A DNA stretch of 64,000 bases from Ampullaceana balthica (lineage: Eukaryota; Mollusca; Gastropoda; Lymnaeidae): the NCBI GenBank assembly GCA_944989445.1, contig CALYLW010000697.1, positions 1-64,000 on the forward strand. The letters are read 5' to 3'. The notes beneath the pieces were generated by a model, which was not told the DNA's origin, made no database searches, and saw nothing but the letters and a program-made list of their open reading frames with translations. A program made the position numbers and the translations under genes. Below, piece by piece: positions 21,874 through 33,168 of the stretch (positions within the stretch are counted from its first letter, which is position 1; every line of letters begins with the position of its first letter).

Positions 21874-24097
21874 TCAAAGGTTTAACTTATCTGGGACTTT
21901 GATTGTCCTGTTTGACCTTCTCAGTGGCTGTTGATTTGGTGACTCAAGATTCTGACCATCTGGTCTCTCTAGCTCAGGGAGTCCAGGATCTAAATCCTTA
22001 ATTCCAGAATTTACATTTTCTGACTCTAGAATACTTGGTTCACTCATATCAACAGACATTGGTTGTGGAACAAACTGAGTTGGTGTGAACCGGTCAGATC
22101 TGGTGGGATTGACAGATTCGCACTCATTATCTGCACAAGTTATTTTTAACTGGTCTGCATGTCTACGGACAATAAGTCCATTATTTGTTTTTACTTTATA
22201 AGACACAGGTCCTGTACATTGAACAATTTGACCTGGCATCCATTTTTCCCCTCTCCCATAATTTCTCAGATACACATTATCATTAACCCCAAACTCTCTC
22301 TCAATGGAGGTTTTGTCATGATTTAATTTTTGTGTATGTTGATGTTGGGAAACAGACTTTTGAACAGTTGGATGTAGTAAGTCAAGGTGAGTTTTAATTT
22401 TTCTACCACACAGCAATTCACATGGTGCAACACCTGTTGTTATATGAGGAGTTGTGCGGTATTTGGCTAAGAACCTGTTAACTCTTTCTCTGAGAGAAAA
22501 TTTGTTACCCGTACCCATTTTTACCATAGCGGTTTTGAATATGCCTACCGCTCTTTCAGCCAAACCATTCCCTGCAGGATGATAGGGTGATGTGGTTATA
22601 TGCTCAATACCATTTGCTAAACAAAATAGTTTTAAACTCGTGAGCAGTGAAACTAGGCCCATTATCTGAAACAATTTGATCAGGTAACCCATGAGTTGAA
22701 AATATTTCCTTAAGTTCTATAATGGTATCACTTGCAGTGATTGTGTTCATGATTTTAACTTCTAACCACTTAGAATGTGAATCAATAACAATTAAGAACA
22801 TTTTGTTCATGAAGGGTCCTGCAAAATCTATATGGATACGTTTCCATGGTTCGATTGGCCAATCCCAGTTTTGCAAGGGTGCTGTAGCTGGTTGATTTGA
22901 ATGTTGTGCACAGCTTGAACAAAGCTTTACATATTTTTCAATATCAGCATCCATATGTGGCCACCAGAACCATGATCGTGCAAGACTCTTCATTTTGGAA
23001 GAACCAAGATGGGTATCATGTAAAGTTCTTAAAACTTCTTTTTGTAACAATTTGGGGATAATAACCCTTGACCCCCACAACACACATCCATCTTCTAGAC
23101 TTAACTCTAATTTTCTTATTTTATATGGTTTTAAATCATCATTCACTGATTCTTCAGGCCAACCATTCTTACAGTACTCATATACTTTCATCAAGCACTC
23201 ATCTTTTTGTGTTTCTCTCTTAACATCATTCACATTTATATTGGAGTTATCCATGATAGTGAAAAGAACAAATACATCTTCTGGTACATAGCTAAGGCAT
23301 TGGTTTTTTAAAGGTAAACGACTAAGACCATCTGCACTATTCTGAACTCCAGGTTTGTATTTCAATTCATAATTGTATGCGGCTAGTGTGATAGCCCACC
23401 TTTGCATCCTTGGTGAGGCATGCTCAGGCAGGGGTTTGTTTTCTCCAAACAAACCCAGTAATGGCTTATGATCTGTAAAGATGGTGAACTCCCTACCAAA
23501 CAGAAACTTGTGAAATTTCTTAACACCAAAAATGATGCCTAAGCCTTCCCTATCTAACTGAGAATAATTTTTCTCAGCCTGGTTCAAAGATCTACTTGCA
23601 AAAGCAATGGGTCTGTCACCATTTTCATCTATGTGAGATAAAACTGCTCCTACACCATCTGGTGAAGCATCACATGTTAAGATAAGTCTTTTACCTGGGT
23701 CATAGTGAGCCAGCAGGGTGTCAGAAGACAAAGCTTCTTTTGCTGCATTAAAAGCAGCATCTTGTTGTTTACCCCAGTGCCAAGTTGCATTTTTCTGCAG
23801 CAGCTTGTACAGTGGTGATAGTTTATCAGACAGATTCCCTATGAACTTTGCATAGTAATTTGTCAAGCCCAAAAAAGCTCTTAGCTGTTGGGTATTTTCA
23901 GGTTTGGGTGCATCTTTAATGGCTTTTGTTTTCTCAGGTTGAGGTCTGAGACCTTGTCTGCTCAATCTATAACCCAGAAAACTAATATCTGTTAGCATGA
24001 ATTGACATTTATCTTTGTTTATTTTTAAACCCTTTTTACTGACTATTTTCAAGACCTTATCAAGTGTTTTAAGATGTTCAGTGTCATTCTTACTCAT
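21874..24097 (-). pseudogene. pol: Pol: RNase H and integrase, with RT mostly deleted and one frameshift
   Basis: The 5' frame (24097-22604) opens in the last part of RT (LKINKDKCQFMLTDISFLGY), so the fingers and catalytic palm with the YxDD motif are missing. It continues through the RNase H region (LILTCDASPDGVGAVLSH, REFTIFTDHKPLLGLF, VQNSADGLSRLP). The integrase zinc domain follows (H-x3-H in LHDTHLGSSKMKSL, CSSC) and then the core with IHIDFAGPF and IVSDNGPSF. Near 22625-22640 an extra A in an A-run shifts the frame. The second frame (to 21874) carries the rest: SPYHPAGNGLAERAV (catalytic Glu), the GPVSYKVK region and the C-terminal tail. No chromodomain is seen. The product cannot reverse transcribe. 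Confidence 0.9.
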
Positions 24098-25407
24098 TCA
24101 TTTTCAGATACAACTTTATCTATTGAAGTAAAACTAGATTCACTTGCTTTGTCCATTGAAAATATACTCCCCCAGTCTAACTTAAGATCAACTAACCAGT
24201 TCCTACCTAGTAATGGTGGTCCATTTCCTTCAACCACAAGAAGAGGAAGTTTAACACTTTGACCATTACAGCTTATATGAACTATACACTCTCCTATCAC
24301 TGGAACATTGTCACCTGTGTATGTTGTTAGGCACTTGTGACATGGTTGTAGAGGCACTGATCCTCCTGTGACAGCGTCAAAGTCCTTCTTTGTGATGACG
24401 GTTAGAGATGCTCCAGTGTCAAGCTGGAAGATGATGCTCTTACCGTTGACACAAACTGGTACGTTGATGGGAGCATGACTTGTTGATTTCACAGAGAACA
24501 GGTGGAACTCCGGCTGCGGATCAGTTTGATCATTTTCACTGGTAGAGTGGTTCATTGGTTGGGTTAGGCTGTCTTGGTGACAGTTAACATAGTGCTGCCT
24601 TTGGTTGCGGTACTGTCCTGACTGGCTAGATCTAGCAACAGACGAAGACTTTGAAAAGCAGGCCTTGGCAATGTGACCTTGCTTACTGCACTTATAGCAA
24701 GTTGCTAACTTGAATTTGCACTGATGAGATGCATGGGGACCGTTGCATCGATGGCATTTTTGACAATTCTTACTAGATTTAGATCTAGGTTTTGAATTTG
24801 CAGGCTGTTTAGCATAAGTTGAACTGCTCTGATGGGGTTGGTGTTTGTTGACTGACCTGCTGTCTACTGCATGGATCTCTGAAGGCGCCAGCGATCTGGC
24901 CGCATCGGATGACTGCTGGAATGAAGTAGCAAGTTGTATTGCTTTTTCCAATGTTAGATCTGTCTCGAGAAGTAACTTTCTCTGCACATCAGGGCTGTTC
25001 ACACCGGTGACAAACTTTTCACATAGTCTGTCGGACAGGGTGTCGCCGAATTCACAGAATTCACTTAGATGACGTAGTGCTGCAACATATTCCGATATAG
25101 ACTCGTTTGGTTGACGAGTCCTACCGTCAAATCTGGCTCGACACAGGAACTTTGGTGGTGCAGGCGCATGGTGATTTGTGAGAAGTTTGCTCAGCTCGTT
25201 AAAGCTCTTGGTAGCTGGACTAGATGGTGCACATAAGTCCTTTAATAGCCTAAATTGTTGAGGCCCTATTACTGTTAACAAAACAGCTCTCTTTTTGGCT
25301 TCTATCGTCACGTCGTTAGCTTCAAGGTAGAAACTTAACCTATCTAAATAATCATGTATGGTTTCTTCATTAGAATTAAATTCGTTTATCTGACCATACA
25401 GAGCCAT
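24094..25407 (-). CDS. gag: Gag-protease of the gypsy element, 437 aa from the chosen start
   Basis: I choose ATG 25407 (MALYGQINEFN); the frame is open further upstream, but only into the LTR. Residues 1-190 are the helical capsid part with FLCRARFDGRTRQPNESISE and DLTLEKAIQLA. Two adjacent zinc knuckles lie at about 218-230 (CHRCNGPHASHQC, atypical) and 237-250 (CYKCSKQGHIAKAC). The aspartic protease active site LDTGAS is at 329-334, with the closing LLGRNWL block at about 399-405. The frame stops at 24094, overlapping the truncated pol frame by 4 nt; the boundary coincides with the RT deletion, so the original gag-pol link is lost. Gag assembles the particle and the protease matures it. 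Confidence 0.88.
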   Translation of the reverse strand: MALYGQINEFNSNEETIHDYLDRLSFYLEANDVTIEAKKRAVLLTVIGPQQFRLLKDLCAPSSPATKSFNELSKLLTNHHAPAPPKFLCRARFDGRTRQPNESISEYVAALRHLSEFCEFGDTLSDRLCEKFVTGVNSPDVQRKLLLETDLTLEKAIQLATSFQQSSDAARSLAPSEIHAVDSRSVNKHQPHQSSSTYAKQPANSKPRSKSSKNCQKCHRCNGPHASHQCKFKLATCYKCSKQGHIAKACFSKSSSVARSSQSGQYRNQRQHYVNCHQDSLTQPMNHSTSENDQTDPQPEFHLFSVKSTSHAPINVPVCVNGKSIIFQLDTGASLTVITKKDFDAVTGGSVPLQPCHKCLTTYTGDNVPVIGECIVHISCNGQSVKLPLLVVEGNGPPLLGRNWLVDLKLDWGSIFSMDKASESSFTSIDKVVSENE

Positions 25408-25500
25408 TATCCTAAAAATACTTAGCAAATATGCTCTAGCAAGCTTCTTCTTACGTAAGCATGTGCTCTTTTTTAGTGGATGATTAATCCTCGTCGCCAA

Positions 25501-25675
25501 TGAAGTGGATTGTGGTTTTATAATTCTAGATATACAATACAAGTGACGAAGAAGCCATGTTTCATGTTGCTTGTTTATTATTCTACTTTACATGTAAGGG
25601 ACATCACTCAACATAATAAAACTAATACAAGTCAAGAGAGTGAGTTCCCCTAAGAATAAAGCTCAATATATTACA
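25501..25675 (-). repeat. 5' LTR (175 bp)
   Basis: Identical by eye to 21260-21434; followed by the GTGTC duplication at 25676-25680. Confidence 0.95.
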
Positions 25676-25812
25676 GTGTCTTTAATTTATAATTATTTTG
25701 CACACCTTTTTGCGCGCCTTTCGATGCACGCCTTGTATTAAAATATAAGCTCAAAAAATGACGTCATAGCGTTCCACATCCTTCCAGCCAGACAGTGACT
25801 TGGACTATTATA
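25676..25812 (-). mobile_element. Helitron-like element, GGCGCC family (5' part)
   Basis: Continuation of 20880-21259 after the LTR insertion. Carries the CTTTAATTTATAATTATTTT and GACGTCAT blocks also seen in 9505-10046 and ends at CTTGGACTATTATA, where the next Helitron inserted. Confidence 0.6.
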
Positions 25813-26563
25813 TCTCTATACATATAAGACGCATTTGTTGTCTGTATGTTCCCTAATAACTCAAGATCCAGACAACCAAATAACGTGAAATTTGGTACAC
25901 TTACACAAAATTATACCGGAAAGGTTATTAAACAGGTTTCGTTCCATATATATAAGATACTGGGGGCCGGGGGCCCTAAATGTAGTTTTTCCTTATATGA
26001 GCTATATAAAATAAAAATTATTGAAAATTAAGACGTAAAATAATGACGCAAAATAATAAACATTTTGGTGTCGAGATTAACAAGAAGGCGACTATCGCCA
26101 TAAAATAATGTTTTGTTGTTGGTGCTTTTGTTGTTGATGCTTTGTTGTTGTTGCTGTTGTAGTTTTGTTTTTGTTGCAGTTGTTGTTGTTTTTTTTGTTG
26201 TTGCTGTTGTTGTTGCTTTTGTGTTGTTTTTGCTGTTGTTGTTGTCCACATCCCTTGCCCTGCGACGACAATGTCCTTCATGTTGTTATTGCTGTTGTAG
26301 TTGTTGTTTTGTTGTTGTTGCTTTGTTGTTGTTGCTGTTGTTGTTGTAGTTGTTTTGTTGTTGAATTTGTTGTTGTTTTGTTTTTGTTGTTTTTTTGCTG
26401 TTGCTGTTGTTGGTTTTGTCGTTGTTGCTGTTGTTGTTTTGTTGTTGTTGCTGTTGTTGTTGTAGTTGTTGTTGTTTTGTTTTTGTTGTTTTGTTGCTGT
26501 TGTTGTTTTTGTTGTTGTTGCTGTTGTTGTTAAACCTGGGCGAAGCCGGGTACTTGCCCCTAG
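25813..26563 (+). mobile_element. Short non-autonomous Helitron (same family as 98-3591)
   Basis: 5' TCTCTATACATATAAGACGC at 25813 and 3' CTAG at 26560-26563 with the GGGCGAAGCC hairpin loop region just before; A precedes and T follows. The first ~230 bp and last ~35 bp match the long copy; the middle is replaced by a TTG/CTG-rich tract. No coding capacity. Confidence 0.85.
26113..26530. repeat. Imperfect (TTG)n / (TTGCTG)n microsatellite
   Basis: About 420 bp built of TTG triplets with interspersed CTG, TAG and T-runs, broken once by a unique segment at about 26245-26280. Leucine- and cysteine-rich open frames here are compositional. Confidence 0.93.
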
Positions 26564-26679
26564 TTGTATTTAAGTGATTATAAACTTAATTTAATTTTAA
26601 ATAAATATTATAGGGAAGAAAACGCGTTTTTATTTGCATCCTTTATTATCGCTCTAAGTTACACTGAAATATGTACTAA

Positions 26680-26956
26680 GGGGCCGTCCATAAAGTACGT
26701 TACGCTCCAGCGGGGGGAGGGATGTAAGAAAGTGTGACAGTTTGTGACAGGGGGAGTGGGGGGTCCGGCCATGTGTGACGTCACAGTGTTTTATATTAAA
26801 TTTTAATTATTTTGTTAATAAAAAATTATTATTTTTGTACGAAAGTGTGACGTACTTTAAAGGGGGGGGGTCCAAGATTTGGTACAGTTTGTGACAGGGG
26901 GAGGGGCGGAGTTAAAATTGGTCAAAAATAGCGTGACTTACTTTGTAGACGGCCCC
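26680..26956. mobile_element. MITE with GGGGCCGTC(C/T)A terminal inverted repeats
   Basis: Starts GGGGCCGTCCATAAAGTACG and ends TACTTTGTAGACGGCCCC, flanked by TAA on both sides (26677-26679, 26957-26959). A 3-bp TAA target duplication fits PIF/Harbinger-derived MITEs (inference). 277 bp, non-coding. A related right end lies at about 60805-60825. Confidence 0.8.
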
Positions 26957-27179
26957 TAAGTGACGATACGTCGCGACTACATAAATATGGTCCCAAACGA
27001 CCGCGACTTAACCGGGTCTAATGTATATACAAGGAGAGATATAGCTGTAATGAAATAGTTATAATTTTATATCTTGGCTCTAATGCACAGTCAAAGTGGA
27101 AGTAGGAGAGTTAATCAATGCCACGGGTAAGAATTTAAAAAAAAATTTAAAACCCGTTAAAAAACAAGTTTTTGACTAT

Positions 27180-27636
27180 AAATCCTTTATGTACGAGACG
27201 TACTAAAAGAATGTTCATTATAATACGCAGCGCAAGACCATCCAAAATACGAAATTGTAGTTGTGTCGTAAAACATGTTTAATATAATGCGCACCGATCA
27301 GGGATATGTGTATAAAAAATTTCAATACAATACGCACCTTATTGCGCCACAGGAAAGCTTGTTCAATATAATACGCACCACGACACTGTATCTCAAAAAT
27401 TTAACATGATACATAGAGATAAATAAAATAAAATAAAAATTCAATAATTTAAATACAGTACATGCGATCAATCTGAAATTTGAATACATCGTTTTTATCA
27501 TCGACACAAGTCTGCCTGCAAAATTTCAGATCGCTAGCTTACGAGAAAGTGGGTTAAAAATCGTCCCAAATTTTTTCGTTAAACAAGCAAGCAAGCAAGG
27601 GCTCAAACAGACACCACGATTTAATATAAAGGATTT
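27180..27636 (-). mobile_element. MITE-like element, AAATCCTTTAT family
   Basis: AAATCCTTTATGTACGAGAC at one end, ATATAAAGGATTT at the other; contains GTGCGCATTATATTAAAC-type blocks (inverted here). Same family as 28674-29133, in the opposite orientation. Confidence 0.75.
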
Positions 27637-28673
27637 ATTAAGAAAAAACTAAGCATAGAGTCAAAATCCCGGTTCGCACACTGCAGCTAAGTTTTTCGTT
27701 TCTTCACTTTTTTGCTTATGGTCACTCGCCCAGGAGGTTTTCATGCCGATAAGTTCGTTGTCTTATGTCTTTGCAGACTTCATTCAATTAATTACTCTCT
27801 ATCTACCCTCATTGGGTCTCTCCTCTTTTCGAATCGTTTTATCAGCTGTGGTTGTATATCAACTGATGGCTAATAGCTAGTTGCAACAACAACAATAGTG
27901 TGACAATTTGTACAAATAAATTAAGAGACCAAACAATATTAAGAATAGACAAAACTAATTGTACAAAATTTGTCATGAAGCTTAAAGGCAGCGATTGCTT
28001 AACAAAGAGATAGAACAATGTCCCATTATACAAATGGCAGTCAGCTTTTGTATGCAGATGATAGGAGTTTATTGTACAATATTAATATATTTTGACAATA
28101 AATAATGAAACAATAATCAGATGTATCGTGTACAGGTGTAAAAAAGTGATGGTTCAGTTTTGAGATATGAATTTTTGGGGTAACGGAATGTGATAATAAA
28201 ATCTTGAGATATAATATTTTATAAAGGTGACTTGAAGTAGAAGGATTCCTACACAAATGAGATATACTGGATGATTGTCGATTTCTAAGAAATTGTCTGT
28301 GTTGGTTTGTTTTTTTTCGCGTTTGTATTGCTTCGCCGATTAAACAATCGCAATAATGAAAACTTATAGATAACACCAAGAAACGTTTTATTGTAAGACT
28401 TTCTCAACTCATTACATTGATACGCCTTTGGATGTTATCAACAACTTGTTTTCGTTATCCTAACCAGGTACCCTTGTCTTGATATTAGACAGCTGATAGT
28501 TCTCTGGTATTATCACAAGTCTTCAGATAACCACAATTGTTGGGTTGTTTTTTTGCCATTTATGTAAAACGTTGTTAAACATCCAAAACATGATGTGACG
28601 TGTAAAAAATGTGGAAGGTTGTTGTTTTAGAAAACAACATCTTCAGATATCTACAATATATTGATTTCTTTTT
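27637..28673. other. Gene-free stretch between two inverted MITE copies
   Basis: AT-rich, no recognised gene. The flanking copies could pair and form a ~1-kb loop. Confidence 0.5.
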
Positions 28674-29133
28674 AAATCCTTTATATTAACTCGTGGTGTC
28701 TGCTTGCTTGCTTGAGGCGGGCGGTGTCAAAAAACTTCGGGTCGATTTTTAACCCAGTTCCTGGTAAGCTAGCGAGCTGAAATTTCGCAGGCAGACTCGT
28801 GCCGATGATAAAAATGATGCTTCAAAATTTCAGATAAATCGAATGTACTGTAATTAAATTAATGAATTTTTAAATTATCTTTATTTATCTCTATGTAACA
28901 TGTTTTTAAAAATTCTATAGTGTCGTGGTGCGTATTATATTAAACAAAATTTCCTGTCGCGCAATATGGTGCGTATTTTATTGGCAATACTTTTTATAAA
29001 CATATTCCTCACCGGTGCGCATTATATTAAACATGTTTTACGACACATAACTACAATTTTGTATTTTTTTATTGTCGTGCGCTGCGTATTATAATGAACA
29101 TTCTTTTAGTTATGTCTCGTACATAAAGGATTT
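28674..29133 (+). mobile_element. MITE-like element, AAATCCTTTAT family
   Basis: AAATCCTTTATATTAACTCG ... GTACATAAAGGATTT, 460 bp, with the CAGGCAGACTCGTGCCGATG and TTTCAGATAAATCGAATGTA blocks shared with 56658-57121. Confidence 0.78.
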
Positions 29134-29904
29134 ATAGTCGAAAACTTGGTTTTTTACTGGGTTTTTTATTATATTTCTGGCTATGGGTTTTGTTGTAGGT
29201 ACCGTATATTCTCGTTAGCAATGCGACCTTTTTTGGGCAAAATCTAGGGGGAAAAGTTGGGGGTCGGCTTACGAGCGGGTCATAGGTGATTTCTGCATGG
29301 ATATTGAATAGCGGTTTTATTATTGTAGATCATCAAGGTCCTTTTCTACATTCTGCAAGATTCGACTGCTATTACAGAGGCTATAATATATTATTAAACA
29401 TATGCACTTACCTTATTTAATCATTTTATTCATTAATTGTGAACGTTTTAATAAATTGTTTTACAAATTTTGTTTTCAACAACGAATTTAATGTGCGCGC
29501 TTTTGTCACTGTTTACCAAATAATTTATTTTTAAAATAAAATTAGACATTATAAACTGTGCTTGAGGCACAATCACGATGCCATGATTCGAGAAATTTTG
29601 GTTTTGATTGTCCGTAAATTAATACAATTGTTTATTTAGTTTACATTGTGTTTGTTGGATGAATATTCTTCAGCCTTAGACATTTTGAGCGTTGAGATCT
29701 GTCAAACCATAAGGGGTTAAAAGCCTTTATTGGTGCATCTGAATTGAGAAAATGATGTTTTGAACTGAATGCAGGTAATGTTTTGGTCACTGATGTTGAT
29801 GATGTTTTGGCGCTGAATGACAATGAAGTGTTTTTTAAACTTTATGAATGATCTTTTGGAAATGAATAATGAAGTTGATTATTTGATTATGTTTTGGATG
29901 TTAG

Positions 29905-29941
<37 letters not shown>

Positions 29942-30267
29942 ATTTATGGTACCAGAATTATGATGATGTTTTGATCTGAATTATCAAAGACTTAGCATAA
30001 AGCTGTTTTTTATCTGTTTTTATTATCTGTTTTTCTTTTGCAAACATCATCTTACTTTTTTTTTAAATTGCAATCGACATGTACGCAGTCCCCATTAAAT
30101 ATAACTGTTTTAGTAGTTAGCATTTGTTAAGTTTGACATTGTTGAAACACTCAATTCAAGTTTAAATATATAATTGTTACAAACTTAAACTAAACTTTGT
30201 TTAATTTTAATAAGTAAAATTTAATTCACACTTTGAATGAAATTTAAGAAGCATTTTATTCATATTG
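29134..30267. other. Gene-free stretch with a (GAT)n microsatellite
   Basis: Mostly AT-rich. A run of 12 TGA/GAT triplets lies at 29904-29941. The segment around 29205-29290 (CCGTATATTCTCGTTAGC, GGGGGTCGGCTTACGAGC) looks like a fragment of a dispersed DNA transposon. Confidence 0.5.
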
Positions 30268-30385
30268 TGGTATGGTATGGTATGGCAACCGTCCGTCCTC
30301 ATGGGACGATGGCGTGTACTCCTGCTCCTCTGCCCCCCCCTGCCCTTTCTCCTGGTCCTTCTCTCTTCACTCAAAGCTATGAGGG
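30268..30385 (-). repeat. Dispersed repeat with (GGTAT)n end
   Basis: GGTATGGTATGGTATGGCAA, CCGTCCGTCCTCATGG, then CTCCTGCTCCTCTGCCCCCC and TTTCTCCTGG. The same order occurs at 62497-62605. The pentamer run at one end resembles a retroposon tail, so a SINE or LINE 3' end on the minus strand is likely (inference). Confidence 0.6.
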
Positions 30386-30580
30386 ATGCTTCCGCGACAT
30401 GAATGCCCTCACTCAATTTTGCCCGCCAGGAGGTGCGCTCCTCGGCAATGGTCTCCCACGTTTTATGGTCTATATGTGCCAATGACATGTCTTTCTTGCA
30501 GACGTTTTGTGGTGATCTTAGTTAAATATCAAGATATCACAAGTTTCCACAAGTGGTTCACTTTTTGAACATTTGATCAT

Positions 30581-30878
30581 TTATGTCTTAGTTTCATTTT
30601 GTGAACACATGATGACATCCCTGTCACAGACGACCTTGTGTACAAGGTCGTAGTCACTGGGGACAGCCAAATTGTCCGAAGTTTTCTTTGCTCGTCTTCA
30701 AAGCTCTGCAGCCCTGCTCAGTGCTAATGAAGTTGGAAACAGCGGAGAGTAGAACGGCCTTGCAACCAGTTGACGACATCCGGGTCTTGGCGATGCAGGC
30801 CACGTGAACTTTCACGTCTGCCTGGTCATCTGACGTAGCAGCCACCACAAGGAAGGCAAGAGTATAGAGTTTGTACAT
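30581..30878 (-). pseudogene. Frameshifted small secreted six-cysteine protein (family member A)
   Basis: ATG 30878 opens a signal peptide (MYKLYTLAFLVVAATS), then C1-x10-C2-x17-C3-x14-C4. Right after C4 (FGC) one extra base in a C-run at about 30661-30664 puts a stop in frame; in the next frame the family C-terminus follows (SDYDLVHKVVCDRD, MC) with C5 and C6, ending at 30581. The total length of 298 nt is three times 99 plus one. A splice acceptor (CCAACCCCAACAG) lies 14 nt before the ATG. It is nearest to the 34.8- and 41.6-kb members. Either a young pseudogene or a sequence error. Confidence 0.75.
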
Positions 30879-30891
30879 TCTAAAACCGAGA

Positions 30892-30905
30892 TCTGTTGGG
30901 GTTGG
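30892..30905 (-). other. Splice acceptor of member A
   Basis: Polypyrimidine TTTTTTTCCAACCCCAACAG ends at 30893 on the minus strand; the exon would begin at 30892. Confidence 0.55.
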
Positions 30906-31121
30906 AAAAAAACACCTGGGGTTCGATTTTCGGATATAAATAAAATAGTTATGCTTTAAAAACATTTTATAAAAATGTACTTTATCAGACACAAAACTAA
31001 ATTTTAATGTCATCAGGATTTTGCTGTTCCTCTGAATGACAAACGTCATAAGTAATTGCGTAATGTTACTTTTTTAAGACAAGATTTTCATTATAATTTT
31101 TTTATTAGAAATACAGAAGTA

Positions 31122-31388
31122 TCAATATACACAATTTGCAATGTATGTCACGTCCCTTCTGTCCCTTCTGTCCTGTCCGTGACGCTATTAATTTTAGAAA
31201 GCAGCGCACCAAATTACTGCACCAATAAATAACTCTTTTCGAACGTCCGCATAAAATTATGTAATAGGGAAATAAATGAGTAAAATAATAATTAATAAAA
31301 TAAATGAAAGTTCTGTATTACGTTATTTTTTAATCTGATGTGTATTTATTTTGAAAACTTCCGTCATTTTAGACGGGTGATTCACTAG
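31122..31388 (+). mobile_element. Short non-autonomous Helitron, CCGTC-hairpin family
   Basis: 5' TCAATATACACAATTTGCAA preceded by A; 3' hairpin CCGTC-ATTTTA-GACGG, then GGTGATTCA and CTAG (31385-31388), followed by T. 267 bp, non-coding. The copy at 48023-48453 has the same ends. Confidence 0.82.
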
Positions 31389-32059
31389 TTGTAAAGTTAA
31401 ACGAAGATGTTTTTAGCAATGGCACAATTACTTGGTTTTATTTTTTTTTAATTTAATCAATCAAAATTTGGTTTGAGAAGGGTGTTGGTTTTTTATTATT
31501 TGCTGTCTTATACTTACAATAAATGCATTTAACGTGTTGTATCACGTCATTATTAACGGAATCTCTCGTAATGTAATACACGCTCCCTATTTTAACTCAT
31601 GAATAATTTCAACCCGAGTCCAAAGATTGAAAAAAAATATTGAAAGTTTATTTCTTATAAGCCTTAAAATCGTGGCAGATGACTGAATTCACTGCATCGG
31701 ATCTCGTAAATATAGAAAATGAAATAAAAAACAAAACACGAAACTCTCTTTTAACCGTCTTTTCTGGCAAGGGTGGTCTTGGTCTTGGTCTTGGTCTTGC
31801 GGCTTTAATGTACATGTGTATCTCTAAATATTAATCAGCAATATTTGTTCCTAAATTTTTAAATACACGTCATTCAAATTAATCGTTGTGATGATTCTTT
31901 GGAAAAAAGTGCTCTAGATTTACGGAAACTTACACTTGATATAAATTTTTAACGCAATTTCCCGTGGGAAAAAATTGCTTTTATATAGTTGAAATGTCTA
32001 AGCTGTCTGTTCGAGCTTCCACAAGCAACTCCTCCTAAACCATTATACTAAGGAGGTCC
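31389..32059. other. Gene-free AT-rich stretch
   Basis: Only a short (GGTCTT)4 run at about 31770-31800 stands out. Confidence 0.55.
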
Positions 32060-32490
32060 CAAGGATGTGCAAAGGTAAATAAATAGAAGTAAAACAAAGA
32101 TTTTTAAAAAACACGTTTTTATAAGTGGACTAAAAAGAAGAAAATAAATTTTATTTTCACAGAATTGTAGTGTAACGTACAAAACTTTTTGTGGATAGAT
32201 AAAAATTTCAAACTTATATGCTCAAGTACTATGATGTAATATGAGTAAAAACATGGGGCGGGCGCTTTTCAGGCTTAACTAACTCAATTCACTCATTTTC
32301 TTACTCGTCATTTGTAAACCCTAATCATTTGGCAAAACGCCTCAACGCCCGGCCCACTGTAAAATTTTGAGATCTCTAGAACCATCAGAAGTGGTTTAAT
32401 TTTACGTTGGCAAATTTGAAAAATTGTGGACAGACAAACAGGAACGAAAGTGAGTTAATAAAAACGTGGTAAAAAAAATAACGTAAAGGT
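32060..32490. mobile_element. Fragment of the foldback family seen at 5310-6642
   Basis: Shares GTTTTTATAAGTGGACTAAA, ACATGGGGCGGGCGCTT, GAGATCTCTAGAACCATCAG and TTTACGTTGGCAAATTTGAA. Only one arm of each repeat is present. Confidence 0.65.
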
Positions 32491-32875
32491 TTACTGGATT
32501 TTCTGGAAAATCAACAACAACAAAAAAAAACGAACAAATACTAGTATTTTGTCAATTTCTTGCCAACCATAACATCTATCGGGTTGAAACAAACGCCAAA
32601 CGATAGATAATAATATTTAGAACAATGTTGGAGAATGGATTTTTGAAAAATCTATTTTGGTTTGACTCCCGTGATTTTAGCAGCAATTTTAAGATAGCAA
32701 TTGTTTTGTTTAGTTTCAGAATTATTGATTTGAAATGACTTTTAATGTATTCTAGAATGATAGTTAATGGGGTTTTCCCGCTTTGTGAATGCGAATGTTA
32801 AACTGTTGCGCGCATTACATTGACACATTCTTGGTGTAACTCTAGAATGATTTCCCTTGAAAAAAAATTCGGAAA
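32491..32875. other. Gene-free stretch
   Basis: Nothing recognised. Confidence 0.55.
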
Positions 32876-33168
32876 TTATTTCTTATCTTATCCTGTCTTA
32901 TCAATAGAGACGCTCCTTCTATGCAGAAGATAATTGCGTCCACAGACCATGACAGATGATCTGTTGGCAAGTGATGCAGCGTTCACAGGCCACGGCTTTG
33001 TGGGTTCCACGAATTACCCAGCCGCCTAACTAGTGTTATGTACCCATTCGGAGCTGGGTGACTCAGGGACGCCCTTGCCCCCGGGAACAAATCCTTGCCT
33101 TGACATGGATTCGAACCCGTGACCATCGGTACGCCAGTCGAGCGCGCTGCCACTCGACCACCGAGTTG
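32876..33168 (-). mobile_element. tRNA-derived SINE with LINE-type 3' tail
   Basis: Minus strand, 5' to 3': a tRNA-like head with box A (TGGTCGAGTGGCAGCGC) and box B (GGTTCGAATCC), a central region (GGGTACATAACACTAG, GTGGGTT), then a 3' tail GGACGCAATTATCTTCTGCA, GAAGGAGCGTCT and GATAA-type repeats. The tail matches the end of the LINE fragment at 10741-10830, so that LINE machinery probably moved it. Second copy at 55256-55546. Confidence 0.88.

Larger units (their letters stand above)
21260..25675 (-). mobile_element. Ty3/gypsy LTR retrotransposon, young but lacking the RT palm
   Basis: A 4416-bp element with two 175-bp LTRs that I read as identical, flanked by GTGTC duplications; orientation minus. 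After the 5' LTR a TTGGCGACGAGGATTAATCA stretch is the likely primer-binding site (tRNA not assigned). GGGTAAAGGGA precedes the 3' LTR as polypurine tract. Order: Gag with zinc knuckles, protease, RNase H, integrase, as in Ty3/gypsy. The very short LTRs suggest the Mag-like group (inference). Identical LTRs mean recent arrival, yet most of RT is deleted and integrase is frameshifted, so it likely moved using proteins from another copy or broke just afterwards. Confidence 0.93.

Noticed and set aside
26018..26577. Leucine/valine/cysteine-rich or Gln/Asn-rich open frames
   Set aside because: Product of the TTG/CTG microsatellite in the short Helitron.
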